Assembly: GCA_965249925.1 (NCBI GenBank)
Contig: OZ252260.1
Span: forward strand, 5,394,001 to 5,458,000
DNA length: 64,000 bases
Reading direction: 5' to 3'
Origin: Hoeflea_A sp965249925
GTDB lineage: Bacteria; Pseudomonadota; Alphaproteobacteria; Rhizobiales; Rhizobiaceae
Part shown: positions 54,436-62,884 of the stretch, piece after piece
How the letters are laid out: every line of letters begins with the position of its first letter
How positions within the stretch are numbered: position 1 is the stretch's first letter
The notes under the pieces: model-generated
What the model was told of the DNA's origin: nothing
The model's database searches: none
The model's input: the letters and a program-made list of their open reading frames with translations, nothing else
Program-made: the position numbers and the translations under genes

Positions 54436-54828
54436 CTATCGGCGGTCTTCACGCGGCCGGCGGGGCCGGTCATCGCGGTCGCCGCGGCGAGGCCTGTCGT
54501 CGCGGTCGCGTTTCTGCATCATGATTGACGGGCCTTCCTCGTGGGCGTCCACGCGGATCGTCATGTAACGCAGCACGTCCTCATGGATGCGCATTTGGCG
54601 TTCCATTTCCTGCACGGCATCGGCCGGTGCGTCGATGTCCATCAGGGTGAAGTGTGCTTTGCGGTTCTTGTTGATGCGGTAGGAGAGCGATTTCAGCCCC
54701 CAGTGTTCGGTGCGCCCGACCGATCCGCCATTGGCCTCGAGAATACCCTTGAACTGTTCCACAAGGGCTTCGACCTGCTGGCTGGAAACGTCCTGCCGGG
54801 CAAGGAATACATGCTCGTAAAGCGCCAT
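54436..54828 (-). CDS. rpsF: 30S ribosomal protein S6
   Basis: A 130-residue S6. The fold is recognisable (MALYEHVFLARQD, GLKSLSYRINKNRKAHF, MERQMRIHEDVLRYM). The C-terminal 25-30 residues are a repeated Arg/Asp/Pro tail (RDDRPRR units). First gene of the operon with rpsR, DUF2232 and rplI. Its promoter is at 55059-55086. Confidence 0.97.
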   Translation of the reverse strand: MALYEHVFLARQDVSSQQVEALVEQFKGILEANGGSVGRTEHWGLKSLSYRINKNRKAHFTLMDIDAPADAVQEMERQMRIHEDVLRYMTIRVDAHEEGPSIMMQKRDRDDRPRRGDRDDRPRRPREDRR

Positions 54829-54986
54829 GAATGTCTTGCCTTTCCTAATCTTCCGTGTTCATGCCCGGATATCGGCGGCTAAGCCTCAACGACCCTTCGC
54901 AGGTCCCGGGGGACGTTTAGGAAAGGCGTTGCAATCGAGACGGTCGAGAGCGGAGACACGGGAGGCCGGGAACCTTTGAACCCTGG

Positions 54987-55009
54987 CGCCCCGCATACCA
55001 TGCGGAGCG
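54987..55009 (-). promoter_or_regulatory. Hairpin in the rpsF leader
   Basis: On the transcribed strand CGCTCCGCAT pairs with ATGCGGGGCG (10 bp including one U-G pair) around a 3-base loop. Confidence 0.5.
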
Positions 55010-55058
55010 GCCCTCCGTTCAGCCCCCAGCCAGATGACCGGGTCATTCGAACAGCGCG

Positions 55059-55086
55059 CTTATACGCAATTTTCCTTGGGATGCAA
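55059..55086 (-). promoter_or_regulatory. Predicted promoter of the rpsF operon
   Basis: Minus strand: TTGCAT (55086-55081), 16-bp spacer, TATAAG (55064-55059). Confidence 0.55.
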
Positions 55087-55136
55087 GTCCCAATGTCCGC
55101 AAACCCGCGGCTCGATCGAAACGGCACAACGGCGTA

Positions 55137-55583
55137 TCAGGCCGCCTGCCGATGGAAAACCGATTTGCGCATATGGTCGAAGTGTTCGTCCCAGCCGTTG
55201 TCGAACGCCTTGAGGAACCGCATCGTCTGATGGCCGGCGGCTTCCTCGACGCCTTCGTGGGTTAGCGACAATCGGGTGCCGCCGGCGGCATCTTCGAGCA
55301 CGAAGGTCACCGTTGTCTCTGCGCCTCCCAGCGGTTCGATCATAAATGTGCAGACCATCCTATGCGGTGCATCCATTGTCAGAACCCGGCCCCAGATCTG
55401 TGGAATGCGGGCGCCGTTGTCATCGATCCGGAACAGTTCGTAGGGCTCTCCCTCCCGCAGATCGCGGTCGCTGTGATGATACCACTGCGCCAATTTATCC
55501 TTCTCGGTCAAAAAGGCCCAGACGGTCTCACGCGAGGCTTCGAAGAAAACGGTCTTGTTTATGGTTGTCGTGGTGGTGGTCAT
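55137..55583 (-). CDS. SRPBCC/AHSA1-domain protein
   Basis: A 148-residue START-like domain protein (TVWAFLTEKDKLAQWYHHSD, then FVLEDAAGGTRLSLTHEGV and MRFLKAFDNGWDEHFDHM). Such proteins bind a small hydrophobic ligand, and paired ArsR-AHSA1 genes are common. The start overlaps the ArsR stop by 4 bp. Last gene of the cupin-ArsR-AHSA1 operon. Confidence 0.87.
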   Translation of the reverse strand: MTTTTTTINKTVFFEASRETVWAFLTEKDKLAQWYHHSDRDLREGEPYELFRIDDNGARIPQIWGRVLTMDAPHRMVCTFMIEPLGGAETTVTFVLEDAAGGTRLSLTHEGVEEAAGHQTMRFLKAFDNGWDEHFDHMRKSVFHRQAA

Positions 55584-55918
55584 TTGCTTTTCTCCTGTTT
55601 GTCCACGGCCTTTTGCAAAGCATGCAGACGGTCATCCCAAAAGGCGTCGAAATAGCCGAGCCAGTCGGCAGCCGGTCTCAGTCCTGACGGTTTCAGCCGG
55701 TTGATGCGTTCGCGACCGCTCGGATGGACGGAGATCAAATCGCCCTCCTGCAGCACGGTCAGGTGTTTCTTGACGGCCGCGCGTGTCATATCGAAACGGC
55801 TGGCCACCTCACCAATGGTCATGTCCCGCTTGCTCAGAAACATCAGGATGTCACGCCGGGTCGGGTCGGCGAGGGCGCGGAAGGCGCCCTGCGCATTGGC
55901 ATGGCGCGTTTCGATCAT
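55580..55918 (-). CDS. ArsR-family transcriptional regulator
   Basis: A 112-residue winged-helix repressor (ALADPTRRDILMFLSKRDMTI, SRFDMTRAAVKKHLTVLQ). It lacks the CxC metal site of arsenic sensors. Members paired with AHSA1 proteins respond to unidentified small molecules. The ATG at 55918 overlaps the cupin stop (ATGA). The likely binding sites are the repeats at 56362-56402. Confidence 0.88.
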   Translation of the reverse strand: MIETRHANAQGAFRALADPTRRDILMFLSKRDMTIGEVASRFDMTRAAVKKHLTVLQEGDLISVHPSGRERINRLKPSGLRPAADWLGYFDAFWDDRLHALQKAVDKQEKSK

Positions 55919-56343
55919 TGCGGCACCGGCAGGAAATCGAATTTCCCGTCCTGATACAGAAAGGTGACGCAATCCGATTTCGAGACGCACTTGCTCACAT
56001 GGGGCAGATCCTTGGGGATCCGGTAGAACGATCCCCGTGTGAGAACGACCTCGGAAGCCGGATCGGCATCAGGCAGGCTGTGCACCATGGAGCCGGAGAC
56101 GACGACGCCGAACATATCGGCGGATTTGCGGTGAGCCGGGCTGACCAGACCGGCGGGCAGCCGGACCATAGCCATGTACGGTTCGGCGAAGCGGTCGCCG
56201 ACCAGCGGAGCAAATGCAACGCCTTCTTGCGTTGTCTCCCAGCTCAGTTGGGAGGAGGGCAGGTTGGTGACCTCGCTGTCGGCCGCCATTGTCGACGTGG
56301 CGATGGCCGCAGCGCCGGCCACCCAAAGGCAGGATCTGATCAT
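55915..56343 (-). CDS. Exported cupin/DUF4437-like protein
   Basis: A 142-residue protein with a signal peptide (residues 1-20, ending in STMA). The mature part is a single cupin-like barrel (RLPAGLVSPAHRKSADMFGVVVSGS, then RGSFYRIPKDLPHVSKC). The spaced His/Glu-type positions of metal cupins are only partly kept. GGAGTAT lies seven bases before the ATG at 56343. First gene of its operon. Confidence 0.8.
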   Translation of the reverse strand: MIRSCLWVAGAAAIATSTMAADSEVTNLPSSQLSWETTQEGVAFAPLVGDRFAEPYMAMVRLPAGLVSPAHRKSADMFGVVVSGSMVHSLPDADPASEVVLTRGSFYRIPKDLPHVSKCVSKSDCVTFLYQDGKFDFLPVPQ

Positions 56344-56361
56344 AACGATACTCCATATGAA

Positions 56362-56402
56362 ACCATTCGGTATCATATAAATGCAATACCATCTGGTATC
56401 AT
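56362..56402. promoter_or_regulatory. Twin operator repeats upstream of the cupin-ArsR operon
   Basis: Two direct repeats of ACCATnnGGTATCAT (56362-56376 and 56388-56402), starting 26 bp apart. The second is a perfect palindrome, ATACCA and TGGTAT around 2 bp (56386-56399). They lie 19-59 bp before the cupin start, where the promoter must be. Confidence 0.6.
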
Positions 56403-56429
56403 GTCAACCCCGCTCCAGAAATTTCGCAG

Positions 56430-56735
56430 TTAGTTGGACAGCATCCGGGCAATCCGGGTCCATTCCCGGCTGGGATCACGGCTGTCTTGCTCTACCCCGG
56501 CACGACGGTACCAGTAAGCTGCATTGGCGGTATCGCCCTCGATCAGATGCACCAACGCGTGCACAAGATCATGTGCTTTGTCGCCTTCGTCGCTTTGACA
56601 TATCTCGTGGGCACGCTCCCACTCCGGTCCGATCTGAAGACCACCTTTCCTGAGCCACCAGAGAGCCTTTGGAGCCGGAGACAGCTCGTCCGGCGGGACG
56701 TCGTATGCGAGGCTTGCTTCGATTTGATCGATCAT
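56430..56735 (-). CDS. Conserved small hypothetical protein
   Basis: A 101-residue helical protein (MIDQIEASLAYDVPPDELSP, then WERAHEICQSDEGDKAHDLVHALVH and NAAYWYRRAGVEQDS). The helix pattern resembles a TPR-like pair. No function known to me. A GGAGACC stretch precedes the ATG. Confidence 0.65.
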   Translation of the reverse strand: MIDQIEASLAYDVPPDELSPAPKALWWLRKGGLQIGPEWERAHEICQSDEGDKAHDLVHALVHLIEGDTANAAYWYRRAGVEQDSRDPSREWTRIARMLSN

Positions 56736-56877
56736 AGGGGGTCTCCTGCGGAGCTATCGGTCAACCACCAGCATAGGCGGTCATCCCCCGCTCATGAAGG
56801 TCTCGCGTGCCTTCGGTGCTTGACTTACTCAGGTTTCGATGGTCAGAGGCGGCGGACAGAATTGCAGGAATGATGCC

Positions 56878-57816
56878 ATGAGCATAGCGTTTACCTTTCC
56901 GGGCCAGGGCAGCCAGACGGTCGGAATGGGAAAGGAACTTGCGGATACCTTCCCCGAGGCCCGCGCGGTTTTTGAGGAGGTTGACGAAGCGCTTGGTCAG
57001 AACCTGTCGACGATCATATGGGAAGGCCCAATCGAGGAACTGACCCTCACGTCCAACGCCCAACCGGCTCTGATGGCCGTTTCGCTGGCGGCGGTGCGGG
57101 CACTGCAAGCCTCCGGCTTCGACTTGCCGGAGCGCGTTTCCTTTGTCGCCGGACATTCGCTTGGCGAGTATTCAGCCCTTGCCGCCGCCGGCACCTTCAG
57201 CGTCGCCGATGCGGCGCGGCTGCTGCGCACGCGCGGCGATGCGATGCAGGCGGCGGTTCCGGTCGGTGAGGGCGCCATGGCGGCGATCATTGGCCTGGAA
57301 GAGGCCGACGTGGATGCCATTTGCGGTTCCGTGTCCAAGGATGGTGGCTCCTGTCAGATTGCCAATGACAACGGAGGTGCCCAGTTGGTGGTTTCGGGTT
57401 CTCGACAGGCAGTCGAGGCCGCCGCGGCGGCGGCTCAACAAAAAGGTGCCAAGCGAGCGATGTTGCTGCCGGTTTCGGCCCCGTTTCATTCAACGCTCAT
57501 GCAGCCGGCCGCCGATATCATGCGCTCAGCCCTCGATGAGGTCACACTTCGGACGCCGTTGGTGCCGCTGATTGCCAACGTGCTCGCGGCGCCCGTATCC
57601 GATCCCCGCGAAATCGCCGATCTCCTGGTGCGACAGGTTACCGGCCGGGTTCGCTGGCGTGAGACAATCGTCTGGCTGGCGGAAAACGGTGTGACTGAGG
57701 TGTATGAAGTTGGCGCGGGCAAGGTCTTGACCGGCCTGGCCCGGCGGATCGACCGGTCGGTCACTGGCAAAGCGATCAACTCGCCCCAGGATATCGAGGC
57801 GATTATGAATGGGTGA
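56878..57816 (+). CDS. fabD: Malonyl-CoA:ACP transacylase
   Basis: Moves malonyl from CoA to acyl carrier protein for fatty acid elongation. The 312-residue protein has nucleophile Ser94 in AGHSLGEYSAL and the N-terminal FTFPGQGSQTVGMG. The His is in PVSAPFHSTLM. The ATG at 56878 follows AGGAATG. First of fabD-fabG-acpP-fabF, in the usual order. Confidence 0.97.
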   Translation: MSIAFTFPGQGSQTVGMGKELADTFPEARAVFEEVDEALGQNLSTIIWEGPIEELTLTSNAQPALMAVSLAAVRALQASGFDLPERVSFVAGHSLGEYSALAAAGTFSVADAARLLRTRGDAMQAAVPVGEGAMAAIIGLEEADVDAICGSVSKDGGSCQIANDNGGAQLVVSGSRQAVEAAAAAAQQKGAKRAMLLPVSAPFHSTLMQPAADIMRSALDEVTLRTPLVPLIANVLAAPVSDPREIADLLVRQVTGRVRWRETIVWLAENGVTEVYEVGAGKVLTGLARRIDRSVTGKAINSPQDIEAIMNG

Positions 57817-57865
57817 TCGGCGCCGCTGCCGCTGCGCCGTGCTCTGAGTGAAAAAGGACAGTCCC

Positions 57866-58603
57866 ATGTTTGAACTGACGGGCCGCAAGGCTCTTGTTAC
57901 AGGCGCCTCGGGTGGCATCGGCGAGGCAATCGCCAAGCTTATGCACGCCGCAGGAGCCGTGGTCGGCCTGCACGGTACGCGGCAGGCAAAGCTCGACGCC
58001 GTGGCGGGCGAACTGGGTGAGCGGGTGCACGTCTTCCCCGCAAACCTGACGGATCGTGATGCGGTTACGCAATTGGCCAAGTCCGCGGAAGAAACGATGG
58101 AAGGTGTCGACATCCTCGTCAACAACGCAGGCATGACGCGCGACGGCCTGTTCGTGCGTATGTCCGATGAGGATTGGGATGCGGTGATCGACGTCAACTT
58201 GACGGCGGTGTTTCGCCTCACCCGTGAGCTGACCCACCCGATGATGCGCCGGCGTCACGGCCGCATCATCAACATAACATCGGTTGTCGGGGTAACGGGT
58301 AACCCGGGACAAGCCAATTACTGCGCTTCGAAAGCCGGCATGATCGGCTTTTCGAAGTCGCTTGCTCAAGAGATTGCCAGCCGCAACATTACGGTGAACT
58401 GCGTCGCGCCCGGCTTTATCGAGTCCGCCATGACCGACAAACTGAATGATAAGCAGAAGGATTCCATCATGGCGGCCATACCGATGCGGCGCATGGGCAC
58501 GGGGTCCGAAGTTGCCTCGGCCGTGACCTACCTGGCGTCCGACCAAGCGGCCTACATCACCGGACAGACGATCCATGTCAATGGCGGTATGGCAATGATC
58601 TGA
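57866..58603 (+). CDS. fabG: 3-oxoacyl-ACP reductase
   Basis: NADPH-dependent reduction of 3-oxoacyl-ACP. It has 245 residues; cofactor motif TGASGGIG at 12-19, NNAGMTRDG, and catalytic Ser139, Tyr152 and Lys156. AAAGGACA precedes the ATG at 57866. It follows fabD by 49 bp. Confidence 0.97.
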   Translation: MFELTGRKALVTGASGGIGEAIAKLMHAAGAVVGLHGTRQAKLDAVAGELGERVHVFPANLTDRDAVTQLAKSAEETMEGVDILVNNAGMTRDGLFVRMSDEDWDAVIDVNLTAVFRLTRELTHPMMRRRHGRIINITSVVGVTGNPGQANYCASKAGMIGFSKSLAQEIASRNITVNCVAPGFIESAMTDKLNDKQKDSIMAAIPMRRMGTGSEVASAVTYLASDQAAYITGQTIHVNGGMAMI

Positions 58604-58729
58604 TACCCGCCGCGGGCGATACAATTGGGGCTATGCTGTCATCTTAAACCGTGTTAAGGGCCGCAGCCATTGCAGCAACCGGCGTCTCGACCGGGGAGGG
58701 CATTCCCGGTGGTGGGAAAAATCCACAGG

Positions 58730-58745
58730 CCCGTCTTTTGACGGG
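58730..58745. promoter_or_regulatory. Dyad overlapping the acpP -35 box
   Basis: CCCGTC and GACGGG around TTTT; it covers the -35 hexamer of acpP. It may be an operator or a short fabG terminator stem. Confidence 0.4.
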
Positions 58746-58766
58746 GCAGAGGCGCCGAATTATAAG
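58738..58766 (+). promoter_or_regulatory. Predicted promoter of acpP
   Basis: TTGACG (58738-58743), 17-bp spacer, TATAAG (58761-58766), about 75 bp before the acpP start. A second, weaker pair lies at 58776-58804 (TTGATT, 17 bp, TATCCA). A separate promoter is expected because ACP is needed in excess. Confidence 0.65.
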
Positions 58767-58841
58767 GCGCTGAACTTGATTGACTGATTGCATGCCGCTA
58801 TCCAAGGCATTGCACAACGTATAGGGGTCGAGGGTACCGAC

Positions 58842-59078
58842 ATGAGCGACATCGCGGAACGCGTTAAGAACATTGTCATCGAACATCTTGGCGTGGATGC
58901 TGAGAAAGTCACGGAAAATGCGAGCTTTATCGACGATCTCGGCGCTGATTCCCTCGATACCGTGGAACTGGTCATGGCCTTCGAAGAGGAGTTCGGGGTC
59001 GAAATCCCGGATGATGCGGCCGACACGATCCTGACCGTTGGCGATGCGATCAAATACATAGAGAAATCACAAGCCTGA
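58842..59078 (+). CDS. acpP: Acyl carrier protein
   Basis: A 78-residue acidic carrier of growing fatty acids. Ser37 of GADSLDTVEL takes the 4'-phosphopantetheine arm. The usual four-helix pattern and C-terminal YIEKSQA match Rhizobiales AcpP. Between fabG (238 bp away, with its own promoter) and fabF. Confidence 0.98.
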   Translation: MSDIAERVKNIVIEHLGVDAEKVTENASFIDDLGADSLDTVELVMAFEEEFGVEIPDDAADTILTVGDAIKYIEKSQA

Positions 59079-59144
59079 CAACTTGATGGGGGGACTGGTC
59101 AGGCTCCGATTGCCGATTGGCATGGATACTTTTGATCATATAGA

Positions 59145-59185
59145 ATACCAACACCAGCCCGGGATTTTTCCGGGCTGATTGGTAT
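59145..59185. terminator. Long hairpin after acpP
   Basis: An 8-bp GC stem (CAGCCCGG with CCGGGCTG, loop GATTTTT) is extended by a 7-bp outer stem (ATACCAA with TTGGTAT) across a small internal loop. No U-run follows. It may attenuate transcription into fabF or protect the acpP mRNA 3' end. Confidence 0.55.
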
Positions 59186-59274
59186 GTGTATGCGCAAGGG
59201 TCTGGCTGTGACGAAGGCGCCGGGCCACACCGGCCTATCCGGGCCGTCGAGATTGCATCAGGAACGGGACTTCC

Positions 59275-60537
59275 ATGAGGCGAGTTGTTATCACCGGGAC
59301 CGGAATGGTTTCTCCCCTTGGCGATGGGACGGAAGTGGCGTGGAAGCGCCTGATAGCCGGCGAAAGCGCGGCCGCCAGAATCGAGCAGTTCGATGTTGAT
59401 GATTTGCCGGCGAAGATCGCCTGTCAGGTTCCATTCGGAGACGGCAGCGGCGGATCGTTCAACCCCGACACCTACTGGGAACCCAAGGAGCAGCGTAAGG
59501 TCGATCCGTTTATCACGTACGCCGTAGCGGCGGCGGATCAAGCGCTTTCCGATGCGAGTTGGGCACCGCAATCCGATGAAGACCAGATTGCCACCGGGGT
59601 GCTTATCGGATCGGGCATCGGCGGGCTACAGGGCATCATCGATGCGGGGGACACTTTGCGCGAACGCGGACCCCGCCGGGTGTCGCCGTTTTTTATTCCG
59701 GGCAGACTTATCAACCTTGCCTCCGGTCAGGTGTCCATCAAGCACAAGCTGCGCGGTCCCAACCATTCGGTGGTGACCGCCTGCTCCACAGGCGCTCACG
59801 CCATAGGTGACGCCAGCCGCCTGATTGCACTTGGCGACGCTGAGGTCATGGTGGCGGGCGGTGCCGAATCGCCGATCTGCCGTCTGGCTCTAGCCGGATT
59901 TGCGGCCTGCAAGGCTTTGTCGACCAGCTTCAATGACGAACCAAAGCGCGCCTCCAGACCATATGACGACGCACGCGATGGATTCGTCATGGGTGAGGGG
60001 GCGGGTGTCGTGGTGCTTGAAGAGTTGGAGCATGCCAGAGCTCGTGGCGCCAAGATCTATGCGGAGGTGATCGGCTATGGTCTCTCTGGCGACGCCTATC
60101 ATATCACCGCGCCTTCCGAAGACGGTGAGGGCGCCTATCGCTGCATGCAGTCGGCGATGCGGCGTGCCGGCATCTCAGCCAGCGATATCGATTATATCAA
60201 TGCCCACGGCACGTCGACGATGGCGGATACCATCGAGTTGCACGCGGTCGAGCGACTCGTGGGCGACGCGGCAACCTCGATTTCGATGTCATCGACAAAA
60301 TCGGCGATTGGACATTTATTGGGGGCGGCAGGCGCGGTTGAAGCGATTTTCTCGACGCTCGCAATCCGCGACAACATCGCGCCGCCGACACTCAATCTCG
60401 ACAATCCATCGGTTGATACGCCGATTGACCTTGTGCCCAAGGTTGCCCGGAATCGGCAAATCGATGTGGCGCTATCCAATTCCTTTGGTTTTGGGGGTAC
60501 AAACGCTTCTCTTGTCTTGCGCCGTTATCAAGGCTAG
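59275..60537 (+). CDS. fabF: 3-oxoacyl-ACP synthase II
   Basis: Condensing enzyme for chain elongation, 420 residues. The nucleophile is Cys170 in VVTACSTGAHAIGDA; the two catalytic His are in INAHGTSTMAD and KSAIGHLLGAAG. GFGGTNASLVLRR closes the fold. Downstream 60538-60786 holds no recognisable signal. Confidence 0.97.
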   Translation: MRRVVITGTGMVSPLGDGTEVAWKRLIAGESAAARIEQFDVDDLPAKIACQVPFGDGSGGSFNPDTYWEPKEQRKVDPFITYAVAAADQALSDASWAPQSDEDQIATGVLIGSGIGGLQGIIDAGDTLRERGPRRVSPFFIPGRLINLASGQVSIKHKLRGPNHSVVTACSTGAHAIGDASRLIALGDAEVMVAGGAESPICRLALAGFAACKALSTSFNDEPKRASRPYDDARDGFVMGEGAGVVVLEELEHARARGAKIYAEVIGYGLSGDAYHITAPSEDGEGAYRCMQSAMRRAGISASDIDYINAHGTSTMADTIELHAVERLVGDAATSISMSSTKSAIGHLLGAAGAVEAIFSTLAIRDNIAPPTLNLDNPSVDTPIDLVPKVARNRQIDVALSNSFGFGGTNASLVLRRYQG

Positions 60538-60786
60538 CGCATATTCCAGCCGGGCTGTGCCATTCTGGAAGACACGTCGCAAAACCTTTGGTGATGGGCG
60601 AATCGGTTGTAGGAGGTGAGTATCCACTCCGTTCTTCCGACGATGGGGTCCGGCGTATGCTATGGATCCTGCCAAATGGGTTTCGGGTGTGGTCTCGGCA
60701 TTCGGACTGCAATAGTCAGCCACTAATCGCCACATTTTTCGCCATAGTGTTGCGCACTCCGGCGTTGTGTGAATTGAGGACAGACA

Positions 60787-61947
60787 GTGAGTGACGGTAG
60801 ATACTCAGAGCATGATGTTGGTTTCGGACGGTCCGGGGCCGGCGGGCCTATTATCCCGCAATCCTCACGGCAGGCGCTGAAACCGGAGGAGGCGCCGCAA
60901 CCGCCGAAGCGTTCGGATCGCGCCCGCAGCCAATTTGTGGTGTTCCTGAATTTCGTGATGTCGCTGGTTGTATTTCTGGCCATCGCCGCGGCTGGCGCCG
61001 TGTATTTCGGGTCGATGCGGTTCAAGGAGCCGGGGCCGCTGGCTGCCAACACCAATGTGCTCATTCGAGAAGGCGCTGGCGTCACCGAGATCGCTGATCT
61101 GCTCGAACGACGAAATGCCATTTCCAACAAACACATTTTCCGGCTTGGCGTGCAGGCTTATATGCCTGACGACTCACTGAAAGCCGGCGAGTACGAAATC
61201 AAGGCTGGCGCTTCCATGCTCGAAGTAATGGAACTGCTGCGATCTGGTAAATCCATACTTCATTCGGTCACGATTGCCGAAGGTCTGACGGTTGAACAGA
61301 TTTTCCTGCGCCTTGGGAATGATCCGAACCTGTCAGGCAAACTGCCCGAAACGCTGCCGCTTGAGGGATCTTTACGGCCCGAAACCTACAAATTCACCCG
61401 CGGCACAACCCGGACAGAGATCATCGAGCAGATGAGCGCGTCTCAGAACGCCCTTGTCGAACAGATCTGGGCAAGGCGCCGGCCGGATTTGCCGATCAAC
61501 TCCAAGGAGGAGTTCGTCACGTTGGCGTCGATTGTCGAAAAGGAAACCGGGCGCGCCGACGAGCGGCCGCTGGTGGCATCGGTTTTTCTCAACCGGCTGG
61601 AACGCGGTATGCGGCTGCAATCCGATCCGACAATTATCTATGGCTTGTTCGGCGGCGCCGGCAAGCCGGAGGGACGCCCGATCTATAGGTCGGATATCAA
61701 CAAGCCGACACCGTTCAACACCTATGTGATTGACGGTCTGCCGCCGACTCCGATCGCCAATCCCGGCCGCGCCGCCCTGGAAGCTGTGGCGAATCCGTCG
61801 CAAACAAACAACGTGTATTTTGTCGCGGACGGCACCGGAGGGCATGTCTTTGCTGAAACTCTCGACCAGCACAACGCAAATGTACGGCGCTGGCGTAGGA
61901 TTGAGGCCGAGCGTGCCAAGGAAAAGGAACAAAACGCGGATCAATAG
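60787..61947 (+). CDS. mltG: Endolytic murein transglycosylase MltG
   Basis: Inner-membrane lytic enzyme that terminates nascent glycan strands. A membrane helix lies at about residues 50-75 after a proline-rich cytoplasmic start. The YceG-like domain has the catalytic Glu in SIVEKETGRADERPLVASVF, then RLERGMRLQSDPTIIYG and FNTYVIDGLPPTPIANPG. 386 residues. The GTG start follows GAGGAC. Confidence 0.95.
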   Translation: MSDGRYSEHDVGFGRSGAGGPIIPQSSRQALKPEEAPQPPKRSDRARSQFVVFLNFVMSLVVFLAIAAAGAVYFGSMRFKEPGPLAANTNVLIREGAGVTEIADLLERRNAISNKHIFRLGVQAYMPDDSLKAGEYEIKAGASMLEVMELLRSGKSILHSVTIAEGLTVEQIFLRLGNDPNLSGKLPETLPLEGSLRPETYKFTRGTTRTEIIEQMSASQNALVEQIWARRRPDLPINSKEEFVTLASIVEKETGRADERPLVASVFLNRLERGMRLQSDPTIIYGLFGGAGKPEGRPIYRSDINKPTPFNTYVIDGLPPTPIANPGRAALEAVANPSQTNNVYFVADGTGGHVFAETLDQHNANVRRWRRIEAERAKEKEQNADQ

Positions 61948-61991
61948 GCTTGCCCGGCCTGTTCCATGGACGTGATGCCGGGGGACGGAAT

Positions 61992-62879
61992 ATGCAGCTT
62001 CAATCAATGACCGGATTTGCCCGCGGCGAGGGTGGCTTTGGAACGCTCCGGTGGGTTTGGGAATTGCGGTCGGTCAACGGTCGGGGTCTCGACCTCCGCG
62101 TCCGCACACCACCCGGCTTCGAGCGATTGGAACCGAGCATCCGCAAATCGCTTTCAGACGCTTTTCAACGCGGGAACATTCAGGTTTCCCTGACGATACA
62201 GCGCGACGAACTGCCGGCGCAGCCGGTCCTCAACGAAGCAGCCCTCGACGCTGTTCTTGGTCTCATCAAGAAACTCGCCGACCGCGTTGAGACGGCACCG
62301 CCGACACTCGACGGCCTACTCAACATCCGCGGTGTGCTGGAATTACAGGAGCCGGATATCGATCCGCAGACTCGGGAGCGCGAAGAGGTCGCCATCTTGG
62401 ATGGTTTGCAGGCGGCGATCGACGAACTGACCGAAATGCGATCGGCCGAGGGGACCAAGATCGGCGTTTTTCTCAAGGCCCAGATCGATGCTGTGGAAGC
62501 CTTGGTGCAACGGATCGAAGCGGATCCTTCGCGCCAGCCCGAGGCGATCGTCCGCCGGCTTGCCGAGCAGGTCAAGCTGCTCATGAAAACGGATTCCGCA
62601 CTGGACGAGGATCGCTTGCATATGGAAGCCGTGATTCTGGCGACCAAAGCGGACCTTCGCGAGGAGATCGATCGGCTGAGCGCCCACATAGGCGCCACGC
62701 GCGCGCTGTTGGCCGACGGCGGTGCGGTTGGCCGTAAACTCGATTTCCTGGCGCAGGAATTCAATCGCGAGACCAACACCATCTGCTCCAAATCCAATGC
62801 CGCTCCGGTAACCGCCACCGGTTTGGAATTGAAAGTCCTGATCGATCGGTTCCGCGAACAGGTTCAGAATCTGGAGTAA
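61992..62879 (+). CDS. yicC: YicC family endoribonuclease-like protein
   Basis: A 295-residue protein: SMTGFARGEG at the N-terminus and a C-terminal DUF1732 domain (LDFLAQEFNRETNTICSKSN). YicC of E. coli acts as an endoribonuclease that affects small RNAs. The ATG at 61992 follows GGGGGACGG. It is 5 bp before gmk, the usual arrangement. Confidence 0.93.
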   Translation: MQLQSMTGFARGEGGFGTLRWVWELRSVNGRGLDLRVRTPPGFERLEPSIRKSLSDAFQRGNIQVSLTIQRDELPAQPVLNEAALDAVLGLIKKLADRVETAPPTLDGLLNIRGVLELQEPDIDPQTREREEVAILDGLQAAIDELTEMRSAEGTKIGVFLKAQIDAVEALVQRIEADPSRQPEAIVRRLAEQVKLLMKTDSALDEDRLHMEAVILATKADLREEIDRLSAHIGATRALLADGGAVGRKLDFLAQEFNRETNTICSKSNAAPVTATGLELKVLIDRFREQVQNLE

Positions 62880-62884
62880 AGGCT

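Larger units (their letters stand above)
54829..55136 (-). other. Leader and promoter region of the rpsF operon
   Basis: 308 bp without a gene. It contains the predicted rpsF promoter and, in the roughly 220-base leader, a stable hairpin at 54987-55009. In other bacteria S6:S18 binds a leader structure of its own mRNA; I cannot identify that motif with certainty here. Confidence 0.5.
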
